A DNA stretch of 64,000 nt. It comes from Metellina segmentata (lineage: Eukaryota; Arthropoda; Arachnida; Araneae; Tetragnathidae). The notes beneath the pieces were generated by a model, which worked only from the letters and a program-made list of their open reading frames with translations, was not told the origin of the DNA and did not search any database. A program made the translations under genes and the position numbers. Positions 46,948 to 57,559 of the stretch are shown here, in pieces. Positions within the stretch are counted from its first letter, which is position 1, and each line of letters opens with the position of its first letter. The stretch is taken from positions 5,647,741 to 5,711,740 of the forward strand of contig OX375872.1 of assembly GCA_947359465.1 (NCBI GenBank), written 5' to 3'.

Positions 46948-48066
46948 TGCTACTGAATGTGCTCCGGCAATGATAGGACGACACCAATGCTTTCTGGCAT
47001 ATTTAGAATGTACTGAATATATTATCTGTACATTGTGTCATTCATCGACAACATTTAGTCGCCAAAAATCTTAGTGAACATTTGCATGGTTCACTAGATT
47101 ATGTCATTAGAGCAGTTAATAAAATCAAAAGGAATGCCTTAAATGAGAGATTATTTGCTCAACTTTGTTTGGAAAATGATGAAGATTGTAATCGTTTACT
47201 ACTTAACACGGAAGTTCGTTACCTAAAAGTGCATGTTTGGATCGATTTTATGCATTCTCTGATTCAGTGTTGGAATTTCTGGAAAGTAAAGACAATGATT
47301 TGCGGCTCAGTTAAATTAATTGAAAAAATGACACAGCTTATATGATTGACTTATTTGCCAAACTTAAAGAAACCAATTTGAAGCTACTAGGTAAAAGTAT
47401 AATACATCTGCGTTTGTTAGAAAACTTTTTTGATACAAATTTGGAGAATACTTTCAGTTTCCAAATCTTTCAAAATTGCAATACGAGCTGAAGATATGCT
47501 TACGTACTGTCAACACCTAACGGCTCTTAATTCAGCCAAAGATTTAAAGACATTCTTCACATAGTTATACCCGATTGGGTGTTGGACCCTCAGATCAATC
47601 CATACGAATTCAGGAGTAATATATTGAATTATCCACCAATGAAGGGACAATGTTTGAATTAGGATACCCTGCATTATGGTTCACTGTACAGAAGCTATTG
47701 ACTGATTTTCCTATTTAGTAGAATCACGGATAATAGAAAGTGACTGAAAATTAGTACTCGTGGAATGTTACTCACAAACATAATAAAAATAAATAATCTC
47801 ATATCATCCCATCAGGTTCAACCATCTCATTGAAAAAAAAATCTCATTTGGTATTTCAAAACAAGTTAGAATTTCAATAAATTCCTAAATATCAAAATGG
47901 TTTATTTATACTTCCTTTTTACGTTACAATTTACCATTCAAGATATCCGAGTTAAATTTGTAGTTTTTCTACTATGCAGTTATGTACAGTTATTCCGCTT
48001 GGGGTTCATAGTCAGGTATTTGCTATAATAAGGGGTCCATGGGCCCAATAAGTTTGGAAACCACTG
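46948..48066 (+). pseudogene. hAT transposase (SCAND3/ZBED-like), right half
   Basis: Continues the domain left off at 33888: TECAPAMIGRHQCFLAYL (the TDGAPAM.G motif), then after a frameshift HRQHLVAKNLSEHLHGSLDY, VIRAVNKIKRNALNERLFAQ, LLLNTEVRYL, DLFAKLKETNLKLLGKS and VPDWVLDPQINPYEFR. Stops follow. The right end, cataagtttggaaaccactg, at about 48048-48066 gives the hAT terminus CAGTGGTTTCCAAAC on the complement, followed by atctagat, which fits the nTCTAGAn target preference of Charlie-type hATs. Confidence 0.75.
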
Positions 48067-48067
48067 A

Positions 48068-49149
48068 TCTAGATCTACAAATAGAGACCTTCTATGTTGA
48101 GATGATCCCGGAAATTAATACCAACAACAGGATTGGATATCTGAGGATATAAAAGTAGTAAAGTCGTGAAATTTCATACTTAGACTAATTTAAAGATGCA
48201 AAATTTGATTATGGCATCAAAACATCACAGCGTTTCCATTAGAAATTTCGTTGTTTGCAAAAATTTGGTATGAAGGCGTCCCCATCTGAAATCTTTTTCA
48301 ATTTGAATTTGTAGATGACGTTATTCCCTATTGAATGATTGATACCTTTGAATTTGCACTAGTATAAATAGTGATCAAAATAAAGGAGGTGTTTTTTTTT
48401 TTTTACCAAGACTATAGACAAATTTGATCTAAAAAGTAAGTCTGATTCGGAGATAGCGAATTTGATTGATCCTCCTTTAGCAATGGAAATTCCGCCTTAG
48501 TTTCATCTTTTGTGCAGTTAAGCTAAAAAAACTACGTGATAAACCTACCAATAGTATAGTGAAATATGGATCCAGTATTAAAGCAACAAGCGGATGCATC
48601 AAAAGACCTCATTTGGAAAGGTTTCAGCCAACCATCCTATGATTCTTTGTGTTCTATGTACAACTTCCTAAAGCCTACCAATTTACAGCTACACATGCCA
48701 ATGAGCTAGTGAACAGGAAATAAATGAGATTCTTACAGGGCATTTCAATTACCTCTTTGAAAATGGGATCCTGTTTTCCCTCTAACTATTACCTTCCACA
48801 TGGAAAAGAAACTTCTTGTAAATGAAGCATAGATAGATAAAAGTGTGAGGATGTGAAGGGTAAAAGAATTTTTGAAATCATTCGATAGCATTTGAATTAT
48901 TGAATTATTAACTTTTTCGAACATTTGATGACATACTACTGTATTGTAAGTAGAATTGAGTAGTGACTGAATTCAAAGATGCTACCACTAGCTGATTGTA
49001 ATGGACCGTTTCATTGTCCTATGTTGCAAGTCAAATGAATGCACTTTTCTTTGGAACAGTGAAGCTGTGATAGAAGTAAAAACAGTATCACAAAAACAGT
49101 TGGATATTGAGTGTTCATTGCGAACCATTCGTCGAACTATTGTATGCCG
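48068..49149. other. No gene recognised
   Basis: Includes a poly(T) run at about 48391-48404. The 83-codon frame at 49001-49252 overlaps the 36-bp repeat and is not credible. Confidence 0.4.
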
Positions 49150-49346
49150 TCAACCAATTGGGAGGGGAAATCAATCAATCAAAACATATTTCATGCTCGA
49201 AATACTTGCTACTATTTTAGAATTTTTGAAGGATCTATTGAATAGACTATAAGGCTTATTTATGATTTATAAACTTAACTCGGAATCTGGCATAATATTC
49301 AACAATTCCTTCAACCAATTGGGAGAGGGAATCAATCAATCAAAAC
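49150..49346. repeat. 36-bp direct repeat pair upstream of kinin
   Basis: Copies at 49150-49185 and 49311-49346 share tcaaccaattgggag and aatcaatcaatcaaaac with few differences. One lies outside and one inside the MITE. The stretches after them (atgaatagaata-like) also look related, so the upstream copy may be a decayed relative of the MITE. Confidence 0.65.
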
Positions 49347-49601
49347 GTTGTCCCATGCGTGAATTCCTAGATTTCCTAGATTGTATTCGTTAAAATTCCG
49401 AAATATTCAAATGAATAGAATATTTAAAGTTTTATAATGTGTAACAAGACATTGTCTTTTTTAGTGTGAATTCAGTTCACATGATTATTTTATTGACCTA
49501 ACCTTTCAGACACCATCAAACTTAAACATTAATTGCGATGTTTGAAATATTAAGATAAATATAACGTAATTATGCTTAAATTATTATGCCAGATTCCGAG
49601 T
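49278..49601. mobile_element. Mariner-type MITE upstream of the kinin gene
   Basis: A 324-bp segment bounded by perfect 20-bp inverted repeats, ACTCGGAATCTGGCATAATA and its complement, each flanked by TA (49276-49277 and 49602-49603). TA duplication with short perfect ends and no coding capacity is the signature of a non-autonomous Tc1/mariner-type MITE. It ends about 200 bases before the kinin coding start, in the promoter or first intron. Confidence 0.75.
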
Positions 49602-49797
49602 TATGATCTGAGATGTCAATGTTCCTTGTTAATGGAAAACTTTTTGGACCCCCTTCAATGGAGCTTATTTCAAATGTTTCTGTCAAAATTCTCTGATCTT
49701 ATTGTGATGTTTTGGGCTCACTTGAAGGTTTGACTAAGGTTTTTATGATTATCAAAGAATGACATTTCCATGACTTTGTGTTTTGAAATCTTTTCAG

Positions 49798-50313
49798 ATG
49801 CTGTCTGTTTGGGGAACTACATTGGTGGTATTCACTGCTTCCCTACTGAAGCCTTTAGTGGATGCCAATGATCTGAACGTCTATGATCGTCCTTACCAAG
49901 CTCGCTCTTACAGCTCCAGTACCATCAGTACACCCCGAATCCTGACAACCAAGATGAAGCACCCTCTTTTGGATCTGAAAGGCCAGTTTGATCCTTGGGG
50001 CGGCCGGAAGAGGTCCGAAACCGAGTGGCCATGGGATGAGCAGCCTACGAAAGCGAAGCGAAGCTTCAATTCGTGGGGTGGAAAGCGAGCTTCCAAAAGT
50101 AACTTCAGTGCTTGGGGAGGCAAAAGGAATTTCAATTCGTGGGGAGGGAAGCGATCTTTGAAAGACACCAAAAGAGATCGAAAGCACCCCTTACTTTTGG
50201 GATTGCCCATTCTTGGCTTTCGAAAAGAACTTTTCATTTATGGCATGAGAAATGGAAGCCTAAATGAAAAACTTGACAGTATACTACATCAAATACTAGA
50301 ACTTTTATTTTAG
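49798..50313 (+). CDS. Kinin (leucokinin) neuropeptide precursor
   Basis: Prohormone of 171 residues for insect-type kinins, peptides that act on a G-protein-coupled receptor and in other arthropods drive diuresis and gut contraction. Residues 1-23 form a hydrophobic signal peptide ending VDA. Four copies fit the family consensus F-x-x-W-G followed by an amide-donor Gly and basic cleavage sites: QFDPWG-G-RKR (63-72), SFNSWG-G-KR (89-97), NFSAWG-G-KR (102-110) and NFNSWG-G-KR (111-119). Residues 120-171 hold no further copy. An in-frame TTG lies 15 bases upstream, but the ATG at 49798 directly follows a splice-acceptor-like ttttcag, so the coding start probably opens an internal exon after a noncoding first exon not identified here. 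The FDPWG copy is atypical in having Asp-Pro at the variable positions. Family assignment is secure; the exact ends of the peptides before the core are inferred. Confidence 0.93.
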   Translation: MLSVWGTTLVVFTASLLKPLVDANDLNVYDRPYQARSYSSSTISTPRILTTKMKHPLLDLKGQFDPWGGRKRSETEWPWDEQPTKAKRSFNSWGGKRASKSNFSAWGGKRNFNSWGGKRSLKDTKRDRKHPLLLGLPILGFRKELFIYGMRNGSLNEKLDSILHQILELLF

Positions 50314-50432
50314 CATTGTCTACGAATCCCGATGCACCCGAGTGATCAATCAAATGGTCGATGTCATAACAATCTATTTACTCAAATTGATAAGAAAGAG
50401 AAGCTTGCTCAAATGACCTGTGAAAAACAGAG

Positions 50433-50438
50433 AATAAA
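50433..50438 (+). promoter_or_regulatory. Polyadenylation signal of the kinin gene
   Basis: AATAAA about 120 bases after the kinin stop codon, in a short 3' untranslated region. It is the first canonical hexamer downstream on this strand. Confidence 0.55.
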
Positions 50439-50441
50439 ATC

Positions 50442-50935
50442 TCTTTGAGCTTACATGTGGTTGATTTAGTTCTTACGTTTTATATACATTAAGGAATATA
50501 TTTCAATTTAGAAGCTAATTTAAAATGTGTTCAGTTTACTTATCGTAGCTTATTCAAATATTTTGTTTGTTTACATTTGATTGCTCTTGATATATTTCGT
50601 TAAATCATTGATTCATTGGATTCCCGCAAAAAGCAAGATTGGGAAAACAATTATTGCATGATCCCAATATTTATTAAAGGATATATCTAAAGAAAGTTAA
50701 TTTGAATACTGAAAACTGTACCCACAGCATTTTGATAAAATATCATTTCTAAGCCTCGGAAAGAAGTTTGTTGTGGTTAGTTTAAAAAAATAAATCCATT
50801 GAAAAATTTTCAAAATTTTGTTCCATTTTAGTATCTATAGAAAATTATTAAAAAAAAAATCCATGGGAATTGATCAAAATTTAGAAAACTTATTCCAATC
50901 TGTTTAAATGATGAAGAGAAAATGGACTGAATATA
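50442..50935. other. Intergenic spacer between kinin and tachykinin
   Basis: AT-rich, no repeats or frames of note; separates the two poly(A) signals. Confidence 0.6.
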
Positions 50936-50941
50936 TTTATT
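50936..50941 (-). promoter_or_regulatory. Polyadenylation signal of the tachykinin gene
   Basis: AATAAA on the minus strand about 90 bases after the tachykinin stop. The kinin and tachykinin poly(A) signals face each other about 500 bases apart, so the 3' untranslated regions need not overlap if both are used. Confidence 0.5.
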
Positions 50942-51028
50942 CAAGAAAAAGGTGTGTGTAAAGAGTACATATTTCTATACTTGCTGAAATGATTATTTCT
51001 GTAAATATTCGTGTCCACACATTCAACA

Positions 51029-52526
51029 TTAAATCTCCTTTGAAAATTTCTCAAGTTCTCTTCGAATATATCTTGCAATCTTATTGGTGTAGGAGAAAGG
51101 GGCTTTTTTACCACGGACTCCTAAAAATCCTGGAACAGGATCTTTGGTTTTGCTCTTTTCCGATTTCCTTCCGCGAACGCCGATAAATCCAGGAGGATGC
51201 CTAACATGTGCTCTTTTTAGGTCTGCTTCTCTCAACCTATTTGCTTGCAAGAGAATCATCTTCTCGCGCAATGAAACCTGAAAAAAGAAATTCGACATTT
51301 TCAAAAACAATTTTGTCAAACAGTGCGTATTCTTTTTTAAAATTTGCTTTTTCTCAATGCATCATGGATTCCGACATACATCTAAAACATGGGATGACAA
51401 ACATTTGAGCGTTTGCAGATGTGTGAACATTTCAAGTCCACATATGGATCAAACAAGAAGTTCTCTCGAAATTCTATTTCACGGCACAATATCTGAACAT
51501 ATGTTAAATGCAGGTCCTATTAATCGTGTCATCAGTGCAAAGTACTGGAAAGAACGATAAGCAAACATCACTCACTCAAAGGACAAACATTCTTTAGCAA
51601 AGGTTTGTTCCCTTTAAAGCTTAGTTAGGATATCGCCCTGCATATTTACTTAATTAAGCCACGAAGAGAATACGATTGAAGAAAAACATTATTTTAAGAT
51701 GTATGGATTGAAATACAATGCGTATACACACACAAAAACTTTTTTTTCATTGTAATTGGGTGTTATTAAATTAATCAATATATATTCCTTCTAACACCAT
51801 TTATCATATTTACAGGTTACATTAAATTTTCTGGGATAAATCTAGTTCAAAAACAGTGTTGCCAACATCGCATCAATAATGTGTTTATGATGATTATCAG
51901 GGTCAGTTTATCAACTAAAAATTTCTAACGGCCATTCAAACTGATTTTGCATTTGGAAGTAAAAGTTTTCCTGAATGTTTTTTAGCATTGTCCAGTTTCA
52001 CATATTGTTTGGAAGTAAAGGTTTTCCTGAATGTTTTTATAGCACTATCCAATTTCACGAACCTCATAATATTCAACAAAGTTATAAACACTATTAAGTC
52101 ACATTTTGAAACCAAGAATTGTACCGAAAAATATTTTTTTTTAATTCCGTAAATAGTTGTTGAGCAACTTTTAAAATCAACAACTTTTCTCAATCAAAGT
52201 CATTTCTCATGCAGGGAAATGAACTCATCAAACAGAAAATCGGAGCATTTTTCGTCCGAACCTTGTAGTAAAATGGAAAGATTAAGTGTCAAAACAAATT
52301 TCATTCTACATGCATTGAAAAATGAATTCCTTTACTAAAAACTAATCTAATTTCATATTGTAAATATATGTATTTGTAAAATGTAAGACCCCTTGTTAAT
52401 CAGTAGCCCTTCTAAATAATAGTTAAGACTTACCTGTGGGGCTGAGACATCATCCTCTATATCCGCCGAAGACACTGAACTCATACACAAATATGTTACA
52501 CACAGAAGGAGTGGTAATTGAAGCAT
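51029..52526 (-). CDS. Tachykinin-related peptide precursor, two exons
   Basis: Precursor of 113 residues for tachykinin-related peptides (consensus F-x-G-x-R-amide), brain-gut peptides acting on a GPCR. Exon 1 (52526-52434) encodes 31 residues: a signal peptide (MLQLPLLLCVTYLCMSSVSS) and a short acidic stretch. It ends at a clean donor, cag|gtaagt. Exon 2 (51277-51029) begins after the acceptor ttcttttttcag, and both boundaries are phase 0, so the frame continues. Exon 2 holds HPPGFIGVR-G-RK (residues 58-69) and DPVPGFLGVR-G-KK (77-89), each with an amide-donor Gly and dibasic site. A basic tail follows to residue 113. Two copies is a low number for an arthropod tachykinin precursor. Another acceptor-like AG lies just upstream of the ATG, so a noncoding first exon probably exists beyond 52531. 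The gene converges on the kinin gene. Confidence 0.93.
51952..52062. repeat. 56-bp tandem duplication in the tachykinin intron
   Basis: Two direct copies beginning tttggaagtaaa start at 51952 and 52008. They share about 50 of 56 positions by eye and lie wholly inside the intron. Confidence 0.75.
52434..52434 (-). other. Splice donor of tachykinin exon 1
   Basis: The exon/intron junction reads cacag|gtaagtctt on the minus strand. The matching acceptor, ttttttcag|gtttcatt, is at 51277/51278. The intron is 1156 bases long. Confidence 0.85.
52434..52526 (-). CDS. Tachykinin exon 1 (signal peptide exon)
   Basis: Ninety-three bases encode 31 codons: Met, a Leu-rich hydrophobic core, small residues at the likely signal-peptidase site (SVSSA) and the acidic start of the propeptide. 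The exon ends in phase 0 at a consensus GTAAGT donor. It is too short to stand out as an open reading frame and was found by looking upstream of the mature-peptide exon. Confidence 0.9.
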
Positions 52527-52531
52527 TCTCA

Positions 52532-53965
52532 CTAGAAAAATTGAATAGAAATGGATTCAATTAATTTGAACACTTTCATTAATATCTTTATTAAGTTGGT
52601 TTTTATTAACTTTTCAATCATGAAGTTATATTATATGGTTAATTTACTTCAACTTGTACGATGGTTGATTGATAAGTAATGTCTCCAATTCTTTTAAATG
52701 ACAAAATAAGATAATGTAAGTTCATTTCATAATTCATCATTGATTACTAATTTTTCCAAACTCTTTTTTCATTGAAAAAAGTTTACTGTGTTCTTTTACA
52801 GCCAGTTCAACAATCGAATCGAAAGAAAAATGTTTCAATTTTGGGAAGAACCAAAAGTGTGCAGAAGAAAAAAGTGTTTTCGAATGAAACGAATGAGCTT
52901 TTCTTCCTCTCTCAATCAACCCTCGTACAATCCCATACCAATCTGAAGAAACAGAACATGTTCAGAGCTTAGGAATGGACTCAAATATCCAATTCAAAAG
53001 TTGTTCAGTTGTCCAGCCACAATAAGTTCCATTGTCTCTATTTTATCCATTATTTGCAAAACGTTGCCAACTTGTATCGCGAGGAAAGTTGTAGGAATAT
53101 GTGTCATATAAAACATATCGATAGCTGTTCAATTTTTCTCATTGCATACGAAGATACTTCTTTCAATTCATAAAAAATAAGCGTGATAGGAAGATTGCAA
53201 CTGAACTGATCGAATTTACAATTCAATTGAAGCACATTTGTTGGATAAACATTTCGAAATTTCACTCAACCCATGCACGAATTAACAAAGTTGGTTCAGT
53301 TGTTTTTTATTCACATACATGTACATGAAAAATTGAATTAAATCTATTGAACTTCAGAGTAGAAGCTTTGCGCCATTGTATATGTTTTGTTTTGGGGAAT
53401 ATGAAGAATCTATAAGTGTGGAAAAGCAATTTAATCATTTTTACTATCCGAGGATCAGAAAGACTGCTAGAAACAAGAGGCAATTTCCTGCCCATTTTAT
53501 TTAGAAATGGTCTTTTGACATGTCTCGAACATTAAAAATACTTCAAGTCTCTCAAAATAAAAAAAATTTACAAGATTTAAGTTTTCTAAATTAATTGATA
53601 GTAAACTCTATGGCAAATTGTTCTGAGTTACAAGGGCAGCATAAAGCATACAGTAGGATATAAATATTGTAGGTCTACTACAAAAATGCGTTTCAGCCGA
53701 TTGAGTGTGAGTGTGAGATCCTCTGTGGACGTACTACAGCAAGCACTGGATGAATAATTAATAATAGAAAAAGAGAGCATTTGCATTAAAAAAAACCAAA
53801 TGTATGGGTAAAATGAATGAGGAGCGTGAAATGAAATGGGCCAATGTTGTGCCAATGATGTTTCGAAAGTTACAAATTGGTAGATGGGCATACAATCACG
53901 TGTTGTTTGGAGATTGGGATGTGAACGGGGCAGGTGTTGAGCTCGTCATCGAAGTAGGGAATGAC
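52532..53965. other. Upstream region of the tachykinin gene
   Basis: AT-rich, no exon recognised. It should contain the noncoding first exon and promoter. Confidence 0.4.
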
Positions 53966-53969
53966 CTAT

Positions 53970-54105
53970 TTTCGGGATGATTCGAGGTCTCATCGTGTTG
54001 AAGCAAGGTCAGATGTCCTGAGCTGGAACTCCACTCTCCTAAACTTGCACACCACGTCAACGTGAGTAGATTTCATGACCCTAGAGATTTAACGTACACG
54101 GTAGT
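53970..54105 (-). mobile_element. SINE family A body fragment
   Basis: Shares caaggtcagatg, ccactctcctaaacttgcac and accacgtcaacgtgag with the 43800 copy; no tRNA head. Confidence 0.5.
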
Positions 54106-54110
54106 CACAG

Positions 54111-54345
54111 TTGCTATTGGAACTATTTTCGAGCTATTTTGAGAAGGTATTTCGAGTCCGATTTATGAAGTCATTTGAAACAGCGAGTCAAAGCACTCTT
54201 CAATACACATGGAATCCAAATGGAGACATGTTTAACATGGCAAATCAATTAGGCATCACTTGGGAAAGAATCACGGTCGATTGTTGGAAGAATAATAATA
54301 CTGCTCAATTTGAAATTAACGAATCGAGTTATTATAACAGTTATT
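54111..54345 (+). pseudogene. pogo/Tigger-like transposase fragment
   Basis: YFEKVFRVRFMKSFETASQS then MFNMANQLGITWERITVDCW resembles the C-terminal part of CENP-B/Tigger-type DDE transposases (K..Y+..F...., then ...A..W..V...TI.NCW). Too short and diverged to be certain. Confidence 0.35.
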
Positions 54346-54599
54346 CTATTAGCTAACATTAATATGCTAATAAAATTTTTACTTCCCTTATGAATAGGAT
54401 AAATAAAAACGATTATTGTATATTAGGTGAAATATTTTATCTATTAGGCGTGAATTTCAAACATAACAGTAATAAAACATACTTGCATTAAAAATCCTAT
54501 ATTGATAAGCTAAAGAAAAATGTGTAGATATTGCAAAAAGTTTTGTTACTCTTCCATTCAAGATTACAAATTTATCTGAAAAAGTTAGGAAAAGTGAAA

Positions 54600-55225
54600 C
54601 AGAGAACGATTTAATGCGAAAATATCCATATCGATCATTGATCGGGTGTCTAGCATTCTTGGGATGACAGAAGCAGTCCAGATTTCGCTTTCAGTCTGAA
54701 TACCATGTCATAGTTTTCTAATGGATAGGACACGTATCAACACTGGTTGACATACTGAACTATGGTTTTAATACCAATGATTATAAATTAGATTTGTCTA
54801 GCATTAAAAGTTGTGAACTTGAATCTTACTCCGATGCAAGCTGGGGATCTAATTTGACTGAAAGACATTTTACAAGCGGACGCGTTATTTGTATTGGTAA
54901 GATTCCATTCTCACATAGAAATAAAGTAAGCAAAAGTACATTGCACTAAGTTCTATGGAAGCGGAATTTGTTTCTCTTTCGAATTGTGTCAAATAACTTT
55001 TGTGGTTTAATAATATATTAAGTGAACTTACTTTTCTTACATTACCAAAATCAAGTTTATTTTGGGACAATAAGTCTGCTATATATTTTTATGAAAATCG
55101 TGTACTAAATGCAAAAAATAAAGGATATTGATATAAAATTACATTTCACTAGAGAATTGTTCAAATTGTTTAGTTTAAAATGTATTAGAAGCAAAGAAAA
55201 TGTAGCAGATTTATTGACGTAGTAA
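54600..55225 (+). pseudogene. Copia RT end and RNase H remnant
   Basis: Pieces in several frames: YPYRSLIGCLAFLG (54627-54665, end of copia RT), LESYSDASWGSNLTERHFTS (RNase H), SMEAEFVSLSNCV, LFWDNKSAIYFYENRV, DIKLHFTREL and SKENVADLLT. Order and motifs fit Ty1/copia RNase H. Stops and frameshifts throughout. gggcagaatggacttgaggaatg at 55248 is a plausible polypurine tract, but no matching LTR was identified beside it. Confidence 0.72.
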
Positions 55226-55229
55226 AATA

Positions 55230-55930
55230 TTTTTGGATCCCTTTGGGGCAGAATGGACTTGAGGAATGAGAAGAGAATGCCAGATCCAATAGTGACGTCA
55301 TGAAGTGCAAATTATCTATGCCATAAAATCTTGTTCAAAAAAAGATCTGCACTAAGGTTTTCTCCTTTCATTTTTCTGTTCCTTCTATTGATTTATTTAT
55401 GTTCATTTGCAAACTGCTTACATGTAAACATCAAAAATTAAATAATGTTTTATCATGAATACGACTTTCTTCCATCCGTACTTTTTAATAGGCCTCAACT
55501 TGGCCTACACTTATGTTGTTGCTTTCGGATCATTTGTTTTTGCAATAGAATGGATTTTTATATTTGGGCGATTCCCCCCCCCCACATGCCTAAGTAAACC
55601 AGAAGACCAAAAAATTATTATAATAAGTGTTATTCATCAAAATAGAGGTAATTTTTCTGGCTATTTGAATCAATCAAGAAATAGTAATTGTTTATATCTG
55701 CATGAATGCAGAAGTCATTTAAATTTGGATTGCAAAAATATTTACTATAGCACCTGGTTTGGGCATATCATATTTATTGCTATATTTCTGTTTAAGGAAC
55801 ATATAATATTTTAATATTTTAAATCTCCAGTAATAATATGATAGTATACTTTAAAAAAACTGATAAAAATTAAAGTATTATTAATATTAATTTTTTGGGA
55901 AGGAGGAAACTTTCTATATCCTGCATATGA
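55230..55930. other. No gene recognised
   Basis: The 119-codon frame 55455-55814 is hydrophobic and AT-driven; a C-run occurs at 55576-55584. Possibly former copia LTR sequence. Confidence 0.35.
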
Positions 55931-56099
55931 TACGTCCGTTACAAATTTTGGGGAACAAGTTTTCGGACAACATTAGTTTAGTAACATTAGTAACTAAATT
56001 GAAGAAAAAGGCAAAGTAACATGGTATGAATGGATAGTGGAGTTGTAAAAACTAAAGAAAGAGGCCCAACATTTCAAATAGAAGTTTAATTTTCTCAAT

Positions 56100-56712
56100 A
56101 TTACATATGGAGAAGACGATTTTGGAGTTGAACTCAACTGGCATTTCTTCGCCACATCCCATTGCACCTGATGATCAAGACAATTAACAATTATGAAACA
56201 CTCAGATGGAAACAAATAGCATCTTTGGATGGAAAGAAAAAATTGAATGAGCGATTTAAAAGTAAACGAACAATTCCAAAGACTCACTCAATATCCTCAG
56301 TGGAATGGCAAATTCTAAAATTATCGTGTATGTTTCTGAAATTTCTAGAAAATCTGGAACGTCTTTTAACTTTATACATCAAAAACATTTTTCTTATTAG
56401 TTAAAAATGCAACAGACCAATATAAATCTGTATCCAATAATGATAGCATAACATTAGGCTCATGGGTCATTATAAAACTGACTACTGAAAAGGGGAACAA
56501 AAAAAAAGACTGTTAGACAAGTGATTTCAGTTCATAGTCCAATCAGTGTAAAGGTTTTAAAAAAAGGACTTGGGCAGAAGATTTTTAGGCCGGAAAATAA
56601 ACACATTTCTGTTGTGAATATCGAAGATATTGTGGACATAGTTGATGAACCCACAATCGATAATCGATTTAGATTAAAATTTTATATATTATTTAATCCG
56701 TACAATTTTTAA
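56100..56712 (+). pseudogene. Remnant of a TE-like ORF (FATSHGK-type)
   Basis: YGEDDFGVELNWHFFATSH (56108-56160), then RFKSKRTIPKTHSISSVEW (56250-56310), then LGSWVIIKLTTEKG and VRQVISVHSPISVKVLKKGL, NIEDIVDIVDEPTIDNR (56455-56680). This order recurs in uncharacterised, multicopy arthropod proteins I remember, which carry W-x-FFATSHGK followed by a small beta-rich module. I cannot name the superfamily. Stops and a deletion after FATSH show decay. Confidence 0.4.
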
Positions 56713-57376
56713 GTTAAAAAGGGTTTTTCATTGTGTAGTACCATAAAATTAAAAAAAATTTCATTAGATTGTGATTTTTTTACTCTGCTATTTATTATGG
56801 TAATGTTAAGTTATTATTTTTTTTCTTTTATTGATAGTAACAATTTAATGTAACATATTTTGTACAATAAGTAATCTTAAAGCAGTGTAAGTATTTCAGA
56901 AGATGATACTTCCATTACACTACATGATTCGTCTGTTACAACTTGAAATCTTTATTAAAAATTAAAGTTCTCTGCAAAATAGATAATCTATGAATTTGTA
57001 ATATCTTTGAATCTTCCTCAATCATAAAAAAAAAAAAAAAATCACTGTTTTCCATTGTAAACATCAGACAATTTGTTATTTGTGTTCAGCGTGGCACAAT
57101 TTGTTTTCCTAAAGGGATATGTCCGTTACACCTCCAAAGTAATTTCTGTTTTTAAAATTAAAATGTTTTCTAGTGATATTTTCAGAGATAGTTATCCTTT
57201 ATATAAATACGGAAAAAAAGTTTCACATATCTGAATTATATAATTGTGAGAAATGCTTTTATCGTCTAATGATACATACGTCCGTTCCATACATAATTGC
57301 CCATTTGTTTGTTAACCTATGTTGTTTAACCAGTAATGTGATTGATGCTAGTGTTTTAAATATTAAGTTAATGTTG
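56713..57376. other. No gene; recurring cgtccgttac motif
   Basis: Variants of acgtccgttac occur at about 55929, 56929, 57118 and 57277, perhaps marking the same decayed element. Confidence 0.35.
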
Positions 57377-57559
57377 TGTAGGGGTTCGATACATCTATAC
57401 TGAGAGAGATTGAAGGACTAAATACGTTTATTACTGGAATCGGAACAAGACATCTGTACATTACGTCTTAACATCAGGGAACGTCTCACTACTGACAAGC
57501 CAGTCGACACGCACAGCAGAGGGCGCTGGTGTCGAGGGTCGAGAGGATAATATCCTACA
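57377..57559 (-). mobile_element. Copia-like LTR, isolated
   Basis: 183 bp bounded by TGTAGG and CCTACA; on the minus strand it carries aataaacgtatttag as a polyadenylation-type signal. A purine-rich gaaggatggccgag lies just outside on the upstream (right) side, as expected for a polypurine tract before a 3' LTR. Flanks do not repeat, so not a simple solo LTR; the internal region is lost. Confidence 0.5.

Noticed and set aside
49001..49252. Mariner transposase fragment
   Set aside because: The frame covers the 36-bp repeat and lacks any catalytic or helix-turn-helix motif I can defend.
49855..50237. Minus-strand frames of about 110 codons across the kinin gene
   Set aside because: Antisense shadows of the kinin repeats; they repeat FPPHELK because the kinin units repeat.
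55455..55814. 119-codon frame with hydrophobic ends
   Set aside because: AT-driven residues in a stretch of old retrotransposon DNA; no recognisable domain.
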